Virus record (IMG/VR): IMGVR_UViG_3300010885_047482
Location: 1-38,098 of that record
Origin: a virus
Length of the DNA: 38,098 nt
Reading direction: 5' to 3' (one strand)
The notes beneath the pieces are model-generated. The model had not been told where the DNA came from and ran no database searches. It saw nothing but the letters and a program-made list of their open reading frames with translations. Each line of letters begins with the position of its first letter. The stretch's first letter is position 1. This document shows positions 16,178-23,872 of this stretch, in pieces. The position numbers and the translations under genes were made by a program.

Positions 16178-17165
16178 GTCCGCCTGAAATAAGGAAAAGA
16201 TCTTTGACCGTGAAGCCGGACTGCGAAAAAAGAGGCGTTGAGACCTTGTTTCCGCACTTAGGGCATTGAGTATTAACCATTGATGATCGAGCATCCTCTA
16301 TCATCTCTGTGAATTTCTTAATGAATGTGAATTTATTGATATGCCAAGCAAATGATTCTCGACTTAGATCGTTATACCGCTGTAAGTTTAAAGCTTGCCA
16401 ATCTTGAACAATATAAGGAGCAACTCCAATAAATGCTTTATCTGGTGATTTGCCTGATTTCCTAGAATCTGAAATTCTTGCACGAAGTCTTTCAATTGTT
16501 CCGATAGTCGGCATATACAAGTAGAAAGTCTCTTTTAGTTTTTCTGATTTAATTTCAAAGCATTTGTATTCTGGAGAATAGTACTTCATTACCTCTGCTG
16601 GTAATTCAATAAAGTTTAGCATGTTACTCTTGATTCTGACATCATCTATCCATCTGGTATCTGCTTCGCAACCTGTCGTACATTCAAATTTGACAAATAA
16701 TGAATTTTGATCTGCTGGAAAAGTTAATTCCTGAATCATGAAGATTAATGCAAGGCGATCTAATTCAGAAATATCTCTCCAAGACAACCACGATCTGCCT
16801 CCTTTAATTTTAAAACGGCAACACTTTTCAATAATGTAATTTAACTTATCATCAATGTCTAGCATATCGCCATCATCAATTGTTGACCACTGTCTAATTT
16901 CAGAAACGGTTGCGGCTTTAATTGTGATCTCAGCATCTTCTGGATAAAATAGTCCTTGGGATGGAAGGTTCTCTAGCGGAACGTTTTTCCAAAAAAGATC
17001 ATTAGGTCCTCCAATTGTTGATTCGAGCATTGGAGTTAGGGCTTTGCCTAGAGAGATTGGTTTCTCTTCGGTTGTAGGCGGAACGTCGGTGTTTAATCCG
17101 TAGGCTTTATCCTGCTCTTCTAAGAAGTCAGCAGCTTCATCTAGGACTTTATCCTTCTCTATCAT
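16161..17165 (-). CDS. T4-type baseplate hub protein (gp26-like, PF12322 type)
   Basis: 334 aa. The segment L-P-S-Q-G-L-F-Y-P-E-D-A-E-I-T-I-K-A-A-T (about 67-86), followed by E-I-R and the L-D-I-D-D-K-L-N-Y-I-I-E-K-C-C segment, is the hallmark opening of the T4-like base plate family seen in cyanophages and relatives. Two cysteine pairs, C-T-T-G-C (about 165) and C-P-K-C-G-N-K (about 302), suggest a zinc-binding site. T4 gp26 acts in hub assembly. The protein ends G-G-L-D-E-L-I, and its last codons overlap the start of a 58-aa partner. It is transcribed from a family A promoter just upstream. Confidence 0.75.
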   Translation of the reverse strand: MIEKDKVLDEAADFLEEQDKAYGLNTDVPPTTEEKPISLGKALTPMLESTIGGPNDLFWKNVPLENLPSQGLFYPEDAEITIKAATVSEIRQWSTIDDGDMLDIDDKLNYIIEKCCRFKIKGGRSWLSWRDISELDRLALIFMIQELTFPADQNSLFVKFECTTGCEADTRWIDDVRIKSNMLNFIELPAEVMKYYSPEYKCFEIKSEKLKETFYLYMPTIGTIERLRARISDSRKSGKSPDKAFIGVAPYIVQDWQALNLQRYNDLSRESFAWHINKFTFIKKFTEMIEDARSSMVNTQCPKCGNKVSTPLFSQSGFTVKDLFLISGGLDELI

Positions 17166-17174
17166 TTTTACTAA

Positions 17175-17214
17175 AGTGTTTAGTTAATTATATCACGAAC
17201 TCTAGGAAGGTTTT
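17175..17214 (-). promoter_or_regulatory. Family A promoter (AAAACC-N16-TATAAT-N4-TAAACACT)
   Basis: Minus strand AAAACC at 17209-17214, 16 nt, TATAAT at 17187-17192, 4 nt, TAAACACT at 17175-17182, then ATG at 17165. It overlaps the end of the upstream 150-aa gene. A small palindrome CTAAA-GTG-TTTAG lies at 17171-17183. Confidence 0.65.
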
Positions 17215-17640
17215 CGCTAGATGTGACTTGGACTCGTTTAGGCGATTTAGAGTTTCAGGATAGACTTCAATAGTCTTTAGAGTTTTAGGATCTCTAATGA
17301 ATGCTCTAATTGTTTTAGTTTGCTTATCGATCTTTAGGGATTCGAAATTGCCTATTACGACTTGTGGATTTTTATCCTTGGTAGCAAAAGTTGAATTTAC
17401 CTTTACTCCGCTTATTCTTGAACCCTTCTTAAATTGACGATTCATGGCTTTTATCTCTTCTTCAAATTCGTCAATTTCAACCTGAGCAGGTCTAGAAAGA
17501 TCAGATAGAGGCAACAGCTTTATTGCAATACCATTACTAAACGGCGATTTAGACGCAACGAAATTAAAGTCAGCCTTTCCGTAAAAAGGTAGACCTTGCA
17601 TTGCCTGCTGTCTTTGGCCGAATGTTAGTACTGGTGTCAT
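17188..17640 (-). CDS. Hypothetical protein, 150 aa
   Basis: Unrecognised. Basic, mixed alpha/beta, with strand-like segments I-A-I-K-L-L-P-L and F-A-T-K-D-K-N-P-Q-V-V-I-G-N-F and a possible helix E-I-D-E-F-E-E-E-I-K-A-M-N-R-Q-F-K. It begins M-T-P-V-L-T-F-G, 1 nt after the stop of the 105-aa gene, so it is co-transcribed in the 19740-to-17188 operon. It may be a small baseplate or head accessory protein, by context only. Confidence 0.65.
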   Translation of the reverse strand: MTPVLTFGQRQQAMQGLPFYGKADFNFVASKSPFSNGIAIKLLPLSDLSRPAQVEIDEFEEEIKAMNRQFKKGSRISGVKVNSTFATKDKNPQVVIGNFESLKIDKQTKTIRAFIRDPKTLKTIEVYPETLNRLNESKSHLAKTFLEFVI

Positions 17641-17641
17641 A

Positions 17642-17959
17642 TTAAACTACGCCTGGAGTATTTGTTGTGCCCAATAAGGTAACGTTTCCAGATACTGATA
17701 TTTTTGCAATTCTTGCGTAAAATGTTGAACCTTTAAGTAGGTGAACTGTTACTCCTGCTCCTGAGGTTCCTTGATCAACTGACCAAATGGTAACGTCTTG
17801 TGCGGTAGTTGGATTGTGAACTCCAAAATAGTTTGGCGTCCAAGTTCCAATTGAGCCAGTCGCTGACCCGAAACCTGACCCGTCTGTGAATGTTGGCGTG
17901 TAGTTGTTTGCATTATCACTACTCGTGTGAGTTCTTAAATATCTTGCGATTGGTGTCAT
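17642..17959 (-). CDS. Small beta-rich protein, 105 aa, tail or decoration type
   Basis: Unrecognised. Almost entirely Gly, Thr, Ser, Val and Asn-rich strands with few charges (T-F-T-D-G-S-G-F-G-S-A-T-G-S-I-G-T-W-T; V-T-V-H-L-L-K-G-S-T-F-Y-A-R-I-A), as in small beta-sandwich virion proteins. No cysteine and no membrane segment. It sits between two other unknown small proteins in a probable late operon. An internal ATAAATAA match about 115 nt upstream (18074-18083) lies in the preceding gene. Confidence 0.65.
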   Translation of the reverse strand: MTPIARYLRTHTSSDNANNYTPTFTDGSGFGSATGSIGTWTPNYFGVHNPTTAQDVTIWSVDQGTSGAGVTVHLLKGSTFYARIAKISVSGNVTLLGTTNTPGVV

Positions 17960-17973
17960 TCTATTTTATATTT

Positions 17974-18654
17974 TTAACAAGCGCAATCGCTTGGGTCATT
18001 ATTACTTTTTGTGTAGATAATCATACCTGTAACTTTAATACTGAAGTTAGCATTTGGATTGGTTATCTCTATCTTATTTATTAGACTGTTGGCATCCCTA
18101 GTTTCAGGGTTTGCGAAATGAGCAAAAAATTGGTGTAGAGGAACTTCAAATTCTTCGTTTACTCTGTTTGTGAACTTGAGTTTACACTCATGATCAGCAG
18201 GTAGAGTATCGTCTCCGAGTTTATCTTTGATTGGATACTTTACATATAAGATACAACCTCTAACGTAATTCTTGTCATTTTGAATAACGTGATACAACGG
18301 TGAGCTTGATGGGTCTGCGGAGTCTGATGGAATATACTCTAGTCCTTCCCCTAATGGATAATTAGATGGAGTGCCAGATGGCCCGAATGATGGAATTGAA
18401 TCAGTTGCATTATCGTACACGACTAAAGTTTCTTCTCCGCAAACTTCAAAATCTATCGAGAGACTGCTGTCTACTGGATAGATGAAATTTTCTAGTTCGC
18501 AAAAACTTGCCTCTTTTTTTGATCCATTAAAGATACTAAAGCATCTGTCAAGAAGCTTAAGAGCCTTTTTAGTTGGATCACCTGCGCATAAGTTCGCAAA
18601 AGCATCGCTAACTCTTCTAGCTAGTGGATCATCATTATATTTAATGTACGACAT
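17974..18654 (-). CDS. Hypothetical virion-type protein, 226 aa
   Basis: Unrecognised. The N-terminal 50 residues are helical (D-P-L-A-R-R-V-S-D-A-F-A-N-L-C). The rest is beta-rich with many Asp, Ser and Pro turns and several cysteines, ending D-C-A-C. Strand-like segments include G-C-I-L-Y-V-K-Y-P-I and F-S-I-K-V-T-G-M-I-I-Y. Downstream of a membrane protein and upstream of the 105-aa protein with short gaps, so one operon. The paired C-terminal cysteines may bind metal or form disulphides. Confidence 0.65.
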   Translation of the reverse strand: MSYIKYNDDPLARRVSDAFANLCAGDPTKKALKLLDRCFSIFNGSKKEASFCELENFIYPVDSSLSIDFEVCGEETLVVYDNATDSIPSFGPSGTPSNYPLGEGLEYIPSDSADPSSSPLYHVIQNDKNYVRGCILYVKYPIKDKLGDDTLPADHECKLKFTNRVNEEFEVPLHQFFAHFANPETRDANSLINKIEITNPNANFSIKVTGMIIYTKSNNDPSDCAC

Positions 18655-18670
18655 TCATGATAGACTTTTT

Positions 18671-19447
18671 TTATGGATCGAAAGGTTTCTTTAATCCTGA
18701 GGCGCCGGCTATTGGCATTCCTCTTGCTATTAATTCGTCAATTGATCTAGATCTATCTATTCGAGTGCCGGCTTTAGTTGTTGGCGTTTCAGCAGGTTGA
18801 GTAACGTCCAATACGATATCAAGAGCTTCGGGTTCAGAAGCCGGCTGAGGCTCTTCTACTGCCTGCTCAGGTTCTTCGTATTGATTAAATAGTTCTTGCA
18901 TTGAATCAAACTCCTCAGAAATACCACCATCATCGATAATTACATCGATTCCTGGCTCAATTGCCTGAGTAACAGCATCTGTGATCTGATCATTTACTCC
19001 AACTTTTACAGCATCTTCTGGTTTAATATAGTCGACTAGTGATTTAATAAAGCCTAGCGCAACAATTGGTAGAATCGCTCCACTTACAATTGACAGTACT
19101 CTTTTTTGATAAATTAACTCTTCGTCAACTAGCCCAAATAATTCGATCCAACCTTGAAAATTTTGTAGGTGAGTGAATGCATAATAGGTATTACCCATGG
19201 CTTGCATTGCAGTTAAGATAATGAAAAGGCCCCAAACGATTCCTTTATTCATTTTCTCAAGAGTTATTAATGAAGCAAGGGATGCTGCTGCTCCCACTTC
19301 AAATGCAATTGCTAAACTTATGGCTAACCACCTTGGGTTGGACAGCTCAAAGAATTCAATTACGTGAATCGTTGAAATTACTGAAACCAGTAAATAAAGT
19401 GTAACAAAGGTACCGATTATAAAATAGCCAGTTGTCTTCTTTCCCAT
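18671..19447 (-). CDS. Polytopic membrane protein with long acidic C-terminal tail, 258 aa
   Basis: Four hydrophobic helices are visible at about 7-30, 42-62, 69-90 and 115-138 (Y-F-I-I-G-T-F-V-T-L-Y-L-L-V; G-I-V-W-G-L-F-I-I-L-T-A-M). Residues 150-258 form a soluble tail, acidic and proline-rich (E-E-P-E-Q-A-V-E-E-P-Q-P), ending in a basic stretch R-I-D-R-S-R-S. It overlaps the upstream 97-aa membrane protein by one base, so the two are probably made together. Holin-like and envelope-remodelling roles are both possible; no family recognised. Confidence 0.7.
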   Translation of the reverse strand: MGKKTTGYFIIGTFVTLYLLVSVISTIHVIEFFELSNPRWLAISLAIAFEVGAAASLASLITLEKMNKGIVWGLFIILTAMQAMGNTYYAFTHLQNFQGWIELFGLVDEELIYQKRVLSIVSGAILPIVALGFIKSLVDYIKPEDAVKVGVNDQITDAVTQAIEPGIDVIIDDGGISEEFDSMQELFNQYEEPEQAVEEPQPASEPEALDIVLDVTQPAETPTTKAGTRIDRSRSIDELIARGMPIAGASGLKKPFDP

Positions 19448-19740
19448 TATTTACCTGATTCTAATTTTTTGATCTCGTTATCAATTTCGGTTTGACGATT
19501 AACATCTAGGATTTTACGATCAGTTGATTGAATCATGCGCTTTTCAGCTTTCAGACCTTCGATCTCCAAATACTTGTTAAGCTCTTTGCTTGTGCACATA
19601 GAGTCAAGTTGAGTATTTGTGATTTTCTCCTGTTTTTCAATTTTTGAAATTCGACTTGAGTTACCACATTGCTGTACAAAAATTACTAGAAGTAAACCTA
19701 GTACAATTTTATTAAAGTGTTTGTTTACAAAATTCATCAT
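19447..19740 (-). CDS. Small anchored coiled-coil protein, 97 aa (TM plus Q-C motif)
   Basis: One transmembrane helix at about 10-23 (N-K-I-V-L-G-L-L-L-V-I-F-V) followed by Q-Q-C-G-N-S-S-R and a coiled coil to the end. The layout is the same as the 275-aa protein at 12890 (helix, x-Q-C, coiled coil), in miniature. The cysteine is not in a clear lipobox (V-Q-Q-C). Two Met codons in tandem start it; the first is taken. Possibly an envelope or lysis accessory protein paired with the polytopic protein downstream. Confidence 0.65.
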   Translation of the reverse strand: MMNFVNKHFNKIVLGLLLVIFVQQCGNSSRISKIEKQEKITNTQLDSMCTSKELNKYLEIEGLKAEKRMIQSTDRKILDVNRQTEIDNEIKKLESGK

Positions 19741-19758
19741 TTTAAAACGTCTTTTTAG

Positions 19759-19768
19759 TTATTTATTT
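19759..19768 (-). promoter_or_regulatory. Family B late-type promoter (AAATAAATAA)
   Basis: Minus strand AAAATAAATAAATAACTAAAAAGACG, 18 nt before the ATG at 19740. The core is doubled in register (ATAAATAAATAA) and partly overlaps the end of the upstream 168-aa gene. Confidence 0.6.
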
Positions 19769-20273
19769 ATTTTCGGTGCAATAAGTTGTCAATTACCGTA
19801 GCAATTGCCTGATAATTAAGTGCTCCCTGTACGATCCAGTAGATTAAAAACGTGGCAATTGCTGCCCATGTGATAACGTACACAGAGTCTAGCCAATTAG
19901 AGATCTTACGATATTTGATTTGAATAAGATATGCGTAATATTCTTCGGTTTTTATACGGTCAGTCTGAGCTTCGATTAATTCAGCAAGGCCAGCTGTCTC
20001 AAATGTGCTCTTCTTAAAAGAAATTGACTCGAGCACTCGGCTCTTTTCAAGCTCGAGAGTTTCCATTCCCATCATTAGGGTCTCAGGCTCAAGATTTAAA
20101 ACATAATATGCACGATGGCGCATGTCTAATCGCATACCGAGCTGTTTAAGAGAACCGTTTTTCTCCAGAGTCTTCATTGTTTTTCGATAGAAATTACGAT
20201 TTGCAATGTTTTTAACAATTTGCATAAACGTTTCGTAGAACGTTTTCGGATTAAGTAAGTTAAGTAGTCCCAT
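19767..20273 (-). CDS. Hypothetical protein with C-terminal membrane helix, 168 aa
   Basis: Unrecognised. Basic N-terminal half with N-R-N-F-Y-R-K-T-M-K-T-L-E-K-N-G-S and M-R-H-R-A-Y-Y-V-L-N-L-E-P-E-T-L, a charged helix at about 70-100, then a hydrophobic segment at about 132-158 (V-Y-V-I-T-W-A-A-I-A-T-F-L-I-Y-W-I-V). It starts 2 nt after the sigma-factor stop, so the two are co-expressed. An N-in tail-anchored topology would leave the basic half in the cytoplasm. Confidence 0.68.
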   Translation of the reverse strand: MGLLNLLNPKTFYETFMQIVKNIANRNFYRKTMKTLEKNGSLKQLGMRLDMRHRAYYVLNLEPETLMMGMETLELEKSRVLESISFKKSTFETAGLAELIEAQTDRIKTEEYYAYLIQIKYRKISNWLDSVYVITWAAIATFLIYWIVQGALNYQAIATVIDNLLHRK

Positions 20274-20275
20274 AA

Positions 20276-20902
20276 TTAAAAATATTGTTCTAAGTTATCT
20301 CGCATTTGAGGATTTTTTTCAAGAACTCTGTCTTTTACCATTTTACGAGCCTTTCTGATTTTGGTTTTAACGGTATTCAGGTTCATGCTGTACTTTTCAG
20401 CAATTTCGTTACCTTTCATTAAATGAATCTCCTTGTCTATTAGAATTGACTTTTCAATACAGTCAGGCAGAGCGGCCATTTCCATTTGGGTCATGTTGTA
20501 CAGTGAATCTAGGTAAATCTCTTTATCGAAATTGAAAGCTGAATCATCTTCAATTGCTGGAGGCGAAAGCATATTATCTAAACGAACGGCCCATTGCTTT
20601 TGCAATTTGTGTTTATGCAATAGAGATTCGTTCTTTGCGATTGTATAGATCCAAGTTGTGAATCTGAAATTATCGTTATACGAAGCCAATCCTTTAAATA
20701 TTTTAAAGAGAGTATTATGTAGAACCTCTTCGGTTTCGTCCGGGTCATTAAAAAATTTCCAGATGAAATATTTTAATTTTGGATACATAATAGAGGCTAG
20801 TCTATTTCTATCTCTTTCGGTGTACTCGCCGGCTTTAATTTTTTCGGCAAGTGATTGCATCTCATCGTTGAGCTGTTTGTTAATTAAGTCGTATGACGTC
20901 AT
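20276..20902 (-). CDS. Phage sigma-70-family (ECF-like) sigma factor, candidate late sigma
   Basis: 208 aa. Region 2 spans about 40-95 (Y-F-I-W-K-F-F-N-D-P-D-E-T-E-E-V-L-H-N-T-L-F-K-I-F, then F-R-F-T-T-W-I-Y-T-I-A-K-N), with the polymerase-binding helix and the aromatic melting segment. Region 4 spans about 150-195, with helix-turn-helix G-N-E-I-A-E-K-Y-S-M-N-L-N-T-V-K-T-K-I-R-K-A-R. No region 1.1 or 3, as in ECF and T4 gp55-type small sigmas. It is encoded behind TerL and PhoH in the packaging operon. It is the natural candidate to read the ATAAATAA promoters of this phage, as gp55 reads TATAAATA in T4; that link is inference. Confidence 0.9.
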   Translation of the reverse strand: MTSYDLINKQLNDEMQSLAEKIKAGEYTERDRNRLASIMYPKLKYFIWKFFNDPDETEEVLHNTLFKIFKGLASYNDNFRFTTWIYTIAKNESLLHKHKLQKQWAVRLDNMLSPPAIEDDSAFNFDKEIYLDSLYNMTQMEMAALPDCIEKSILIDKEIHLMKGNEIAEKYSMNLNTVKTKIRKARKMVKDRVLEKNPQMRDNLEQYF

Positions 20903-20913
20903 GTAGTTATTTT

Positions 20914-21636
20914 TTACTTAAAGAATTTATGATTAGGGTTTTCGTCTTTCCATTTTTCGTAGCGTTCTGTGATTTGCACCAAGATTTTATTACGAACAAT
21001 ATCTTCGTCTCCAAATTGATGTATTCCTATTCCATTTATACCTGTCATTAATTTGATAAAATCAGGTAAAGCTACTTTACTCTTATTGATGTCATATTGG
21101 CTTACATCTCCGCAAATTAAAGTTTTAGAATCCTTGCCCATTCGGGTTAAAAACAACATCAGTTGTTTAAAATCAGCATTCTGAGCCTCATCTAAAATCA
21201 TTAAGCAATTATCAAAAGTAGCGCCTCTCATGTAGGCAAGCGGTCTAAATTCAATAACGCCAGCGCCTTCGAGCCAATTAACCAGGTTTGGATCATGTAA
21301 TATTTTTACCAAATTCGATCGGTAACTTTCCATGAATGGGTCAATTTTATCCTTGATTTCACCAGGTAAGAATCCTAATTTTTCTCCAGATTCTTGAATG
21401 GGTTTAGATAGGATGATCTTTTTGATTTTGCCCGAAATATAGAGGTTTAGTGCAGCCAGACATGCTGTAAATGTTTTACTTGTCCCAGCAGGTCCATAAC
21501 AAAAAGTTATGTCATTAGACAAAATTTGATTTAAGTACTTCTGTTGAGATGGTTTAAGAGTTACTGAGCGTAAATCTTTCTCTGTGATTTCAGTGACTGA
21601 TTGTCGTTGTGATTTTTTAGCTGGTCTATTTGACAT
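20914..21636 (-). CDS. phoH: PhoH-like P-loop ATPase
   Basis: 240 aa from the ATG at 21634-21636. An open frame extends to 21774, but its first 46 codons lie inside the 99-aa gene and look unlike PhoH, so M-S-N-R-P is chosen; this leaves an 11-nt overlap. Walker A G-P-A-G-T-S-K-T is at 48-55 and Walker B L-M-I-L-D-E-A-Q-N at about 145-152, with I-L-S-K-P, E-K-L-G-F-L-P-G and the sensor I-C-G-D-V-S-Q in the usual order. PhoH proteins are ATPases linked to RNA metabolism and are common in marine and T4-like phages; exact role in infection unknown. Located between TerL and the sigma factor. Confidence 0.93.
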   Translation of the reverse strand: MSNRPAKKSQRQSVTEITEKDLRSVTLKPSQQKYLNQILSNDITFCYGPAGTSKTFTACLAALNLYISGKIKKIILSKPIQESGEKLGFLPGEIKDKIDPFMESYRSNLVKILHDPNLVNWLEGAGVIEFRPLAYMRGATFDNCLMILDEAQNADFKQLMLFLTRMGKDSKTLICGDVSQYDINKSKVALPDFIKLMTGINGIGIHQFGDEDIVRNKILVQITERYEKWKDENPNHKFFK

Positions 21637-21925
21637 TTCTTTTGGTTTTTTTAATTGGTGTTTGTATTTTGACTTGTAGATCTTTGCAACGTTGACATGC
21701 TTCGTAATCTTCCAGACTTTCAAATAGAGCAAGGGCCTTTTCAAGACAGTCTGGCCAATCTTCTCTATTTGCAATTACATCCAGTGCTTCTTCCATTATC
21801 TGCAACTTTTTGATGTAGATTCGTGGAGCTCCTTTTTTATGAGCACTATCTATTGCATCAACGATTTGACTAAAAATACTGTGTTTATTGTCCAGGTAAT
21901 TTCGGACCTCATCTATCTTCTTCAT
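21626..21925 (-). CDS. Hypothetical helical protein, 99 aa
   Basis: Unrecognised. Wholly helical, with two TPR-like stretches (L-Q-I-M-E-E-A-L-D-V-I-A-N-R-E-D-W and C-L-E-K-A-L-A-L-F-E-S-L-E-D-Y-E-A-C) and one C-Q-R-C pair. Basic C-terminus K-K-T-K-R-N-V-K. It starts right after the terminase stop and overlaps PhoH by 11 nt. It may be a small partner of TerL or PhoH; position is the only evidence. Confidence 0.65.
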   Translation of the reverse strand: MKKIDEVRNYLDNKHSIFSQIVDAIDSAHKKGAPRIYIKKLQIMEEALDVIANREDWPDCLEKALALFESLEDYEACQRCKDLQVKIQTPIKKTKRNVK

Positions 21926-23872
21926 TTACGTATTTCCATAGAATTTTTGTAAAGTCTCCTTGTAATAGTCAACGTAGCTGGAATCTGCCTGCTGTGCAGT
22001 TGACGGCCTCTTTGCTACGCCTGACTGATTTAGATTTCTTAGTGTATCAAAATCGTACTTGGAATCTTTAGCTAAATATACTTCATTTAGGAACCTTGAG
22101 TAGACTTCTGCTAAATATTCTTTTGGCTGATTGTCAAGTTCTTCATTTGCAATCTCCCAGAAGTTTGGAGACTCAAAGAACGATGATGTGTTTACGCAAG
22201 TCATCGCCAAATCGTCATTACCACTTTGGCTGCGATATGAACCGTTTGATGATTTACCGAATGATCCAAGTTCGTGAATTGTCTTAAATTCATTTGGCAA
22301 GATCTTATTAACTGCTGCAAGATACTTAAATCTCTCGCAGAATTTTATCTTATTTGTCATTGTTAATTTTAGGCCAGGTTTCCAGGCTTGAGCAGATTCA
22401 GTATGCTTTGAAAAGACTAGCATGCCGTTCCAATAGGCTTCGTTTTTTGTGATTTTGTCCATCACATACTCGCCCTTATGATTTAATTCAATTAGCATCC
22501 TAACCTTGTCTGGATTAAATATGTTGAATATAATATGCTCTAGCGAATTGCAGAATTCGTTAATATCTTTTTTATTGGTTCGGAACGTTGCAACTTGCAC
22601 TAGCGCAAAGATATCAGTTTCATTTTTAATAAAGTCTTTTACCTGTTCCAACATTTTGATAGGTAGTGCAACGAACTTAAACACGTTAACTACTGAAAAG
22701 TCTCGACTCAGTCCATCGGCTGTATCTACCGAAATTACATAATAGCTGGGATCAGCCTTAATGTCATCTGGGCTTAACTTGTTGAAGTTAGGGTGAACTG
22801 AAATTCCGTCTAATAGTTCCAATCTATCTGGAGTTTGGGACCATTCTGGGATGACGTAGTCTGTGCGGAGATTAAAGATCTTTTTAAGATCCTTTGACGG
22901 TAATAAGAGCTTATCAGATGAGAAAAACTGTAATCCATATTCTTGATTAAAATCTTCTTCTGACCCCAAGTTTGCAATTGTCATCTTCTTCCAAGCATCA
23001 TCACGACCTGGCACCTGCCACCAGTCCACTCTTAGCGGAACGTATGCGTTCTTTTGCTCGAGAGCGTCCATGTAGATTTCATAAAAACGGTTCATTCCAT
23101 TTGGAGTTGAGGTTATTATAATCTTGGAATTGGATGAGGCTGAAATAGTAGGATAAATTGCTCGATAAAAGAAGTCAAGGTACGATGGATTGATGTGAGC
23201 AAACTCATCTATGTATAGTACGTGAATCGTAAAACCAATACCAGTATTTTTGGTAGTAGTACGACCAATTAAACGACACCCATTATCAAATTTCATGGAC
23301 ATTACGTTATTTGAAATGCAACCAGGTTTTAGGAAGAACGGTAAGTTCTCGAATACTGACTTGATTTTATCAAGTACCTCTTTGGTAGTAGACGCGATAT
23401 TGGCTACCGCTAATACGTTTTTATCGGTATGGAATAGTAGGTACCATGCAACGAATACGCCAGACATAACTGTCTTACCGATCTGACGACTTGCCATCAA
23501 GCAGTTAAAACGATTATTCTTAAACGATCTAATAATCTCTTCTTGATAGTCTCGAAGCGTGATTTGCTGAATTCCCTCTTCTGTCATTACCTGCGCGTAC
23601 TTGCTAGCAAAATAAACTGGATCAGCTTTACATCGCTTAATCTCGTCTATCTCTTCTGGCGTGTATTCGAAAACGATATTCGCTTTCTTCCAGACAGGAT
23701 CATTATCTTTAAATGGGGAATTCTTGATTGTCTTAACGTCAATTAAGCCGTTTTCGAAATCTTCAAGTAGTTGGTCTACTTTGGCTGTCGTCCAGATTGC
23801 GTTATTCTCTTGATCAAGATTTGATAGCTTAATCCTAGAGGACCCGCCTGCGTTTGTTAGAAAATCTTTCAT
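21926..23872 (-). CDS. terL: Terminase large subunit (gp17-like)
   Basis: 648 aa. Motor domain: Q motif near L-R-D-Y-Q (about 106-110), Walker A A-S-R-Q-I-G-K-T (127-134), Walker B V-L-Y-I-D-E-F (218-224) and coupling motif T-S-T-P-N-G (254-259). Nuclease domain: first metal-binding Asp in S-V-D-T-A-D-G (Asp383), Glu in L-I-E-L-N, and D-D-L-A-M-T near the C-terminus. All are intact, so this should be an active DNA packaging motor and headful nuclease. The start overlaps the probable small-subunit gene by 4 nt. The protein is similar in length and layout to T4 gp17 (610 aa). Confidence 0.97.
   Translation of the reverse strand: MKDFLTNAGGSSRIKLSNLDQENNAIWTTAKVDQLLEDFENGLIDVKTIKNSPFKDNDPVWKKANIVFEYTPEEIDEIKRCKADPVYFASKYAQVMTEEGIQQITLRDYQEEIIRSFKNNRFNCLMASRQIGKTVMSGVFVAWYLLFHTDKNVLAVANIASTTKEVLDKIKSVFENLPFFLKPGCISNNVMSMKFDNGCRLIGRTTTKNTGIGFTIHVLYIDEFAHINPSYLDFFYRAIYPTISASSNSKIIITSTPNGMNRFYEIYMDALEQKNAYVPLRVDWWQVPGRDDAWKKMTIANLGSEEDFNQEYGLQFFSSDKLLLPSKDLKKIFNLRTDYVIPEWSQTPDRLELLDGISVHPNFNKLSPDDIKADPSYYVISVDTADGLSRDFSVVNVFKFVALPIKMLEQVKDFIKNETDIFALVQVATFRTNKKDINEFCNSLEHIIFNIFNPDKVRMLIELNHKGEYVMDKITKNEAYWNGMLVFSKHTESAQAWKPGLKLTMTNKIKFCERFKYLAAVNKILPNEFKTIHELGSFGKSSNGSYRSQSGNDDLAMTCVNTSSFFESPNFWEIANEELDNQPKEYLAEVYSRFLNEVYLAKDSKYDFDTLRNLNQSGVAKRPSTAQQADSSYVDYYKETLQKFYGNT

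Noticed and set aside
16178-16294. N-terminal extension of the 58-aa gene to 16294
   Set aside because: It lies wholly inside the hub gene and its residues look like an out-of-frame reading.
18074-18083. TAATAAATAA inside the 226-aa gene as a promoter for the 105-aa gene
   Set aside because: The core matches, but it is intragenic and about 115 nt from the next start; an 8-base AT core is expected by chance a few times in a window this AT-rich.
21637-21774. N-terminal extension of PhoH to 21774
   Set aside because: The extra 46 codons overlap the 99-aa gene out of frame; the ATG at 21636 gives a standard PhoH length.
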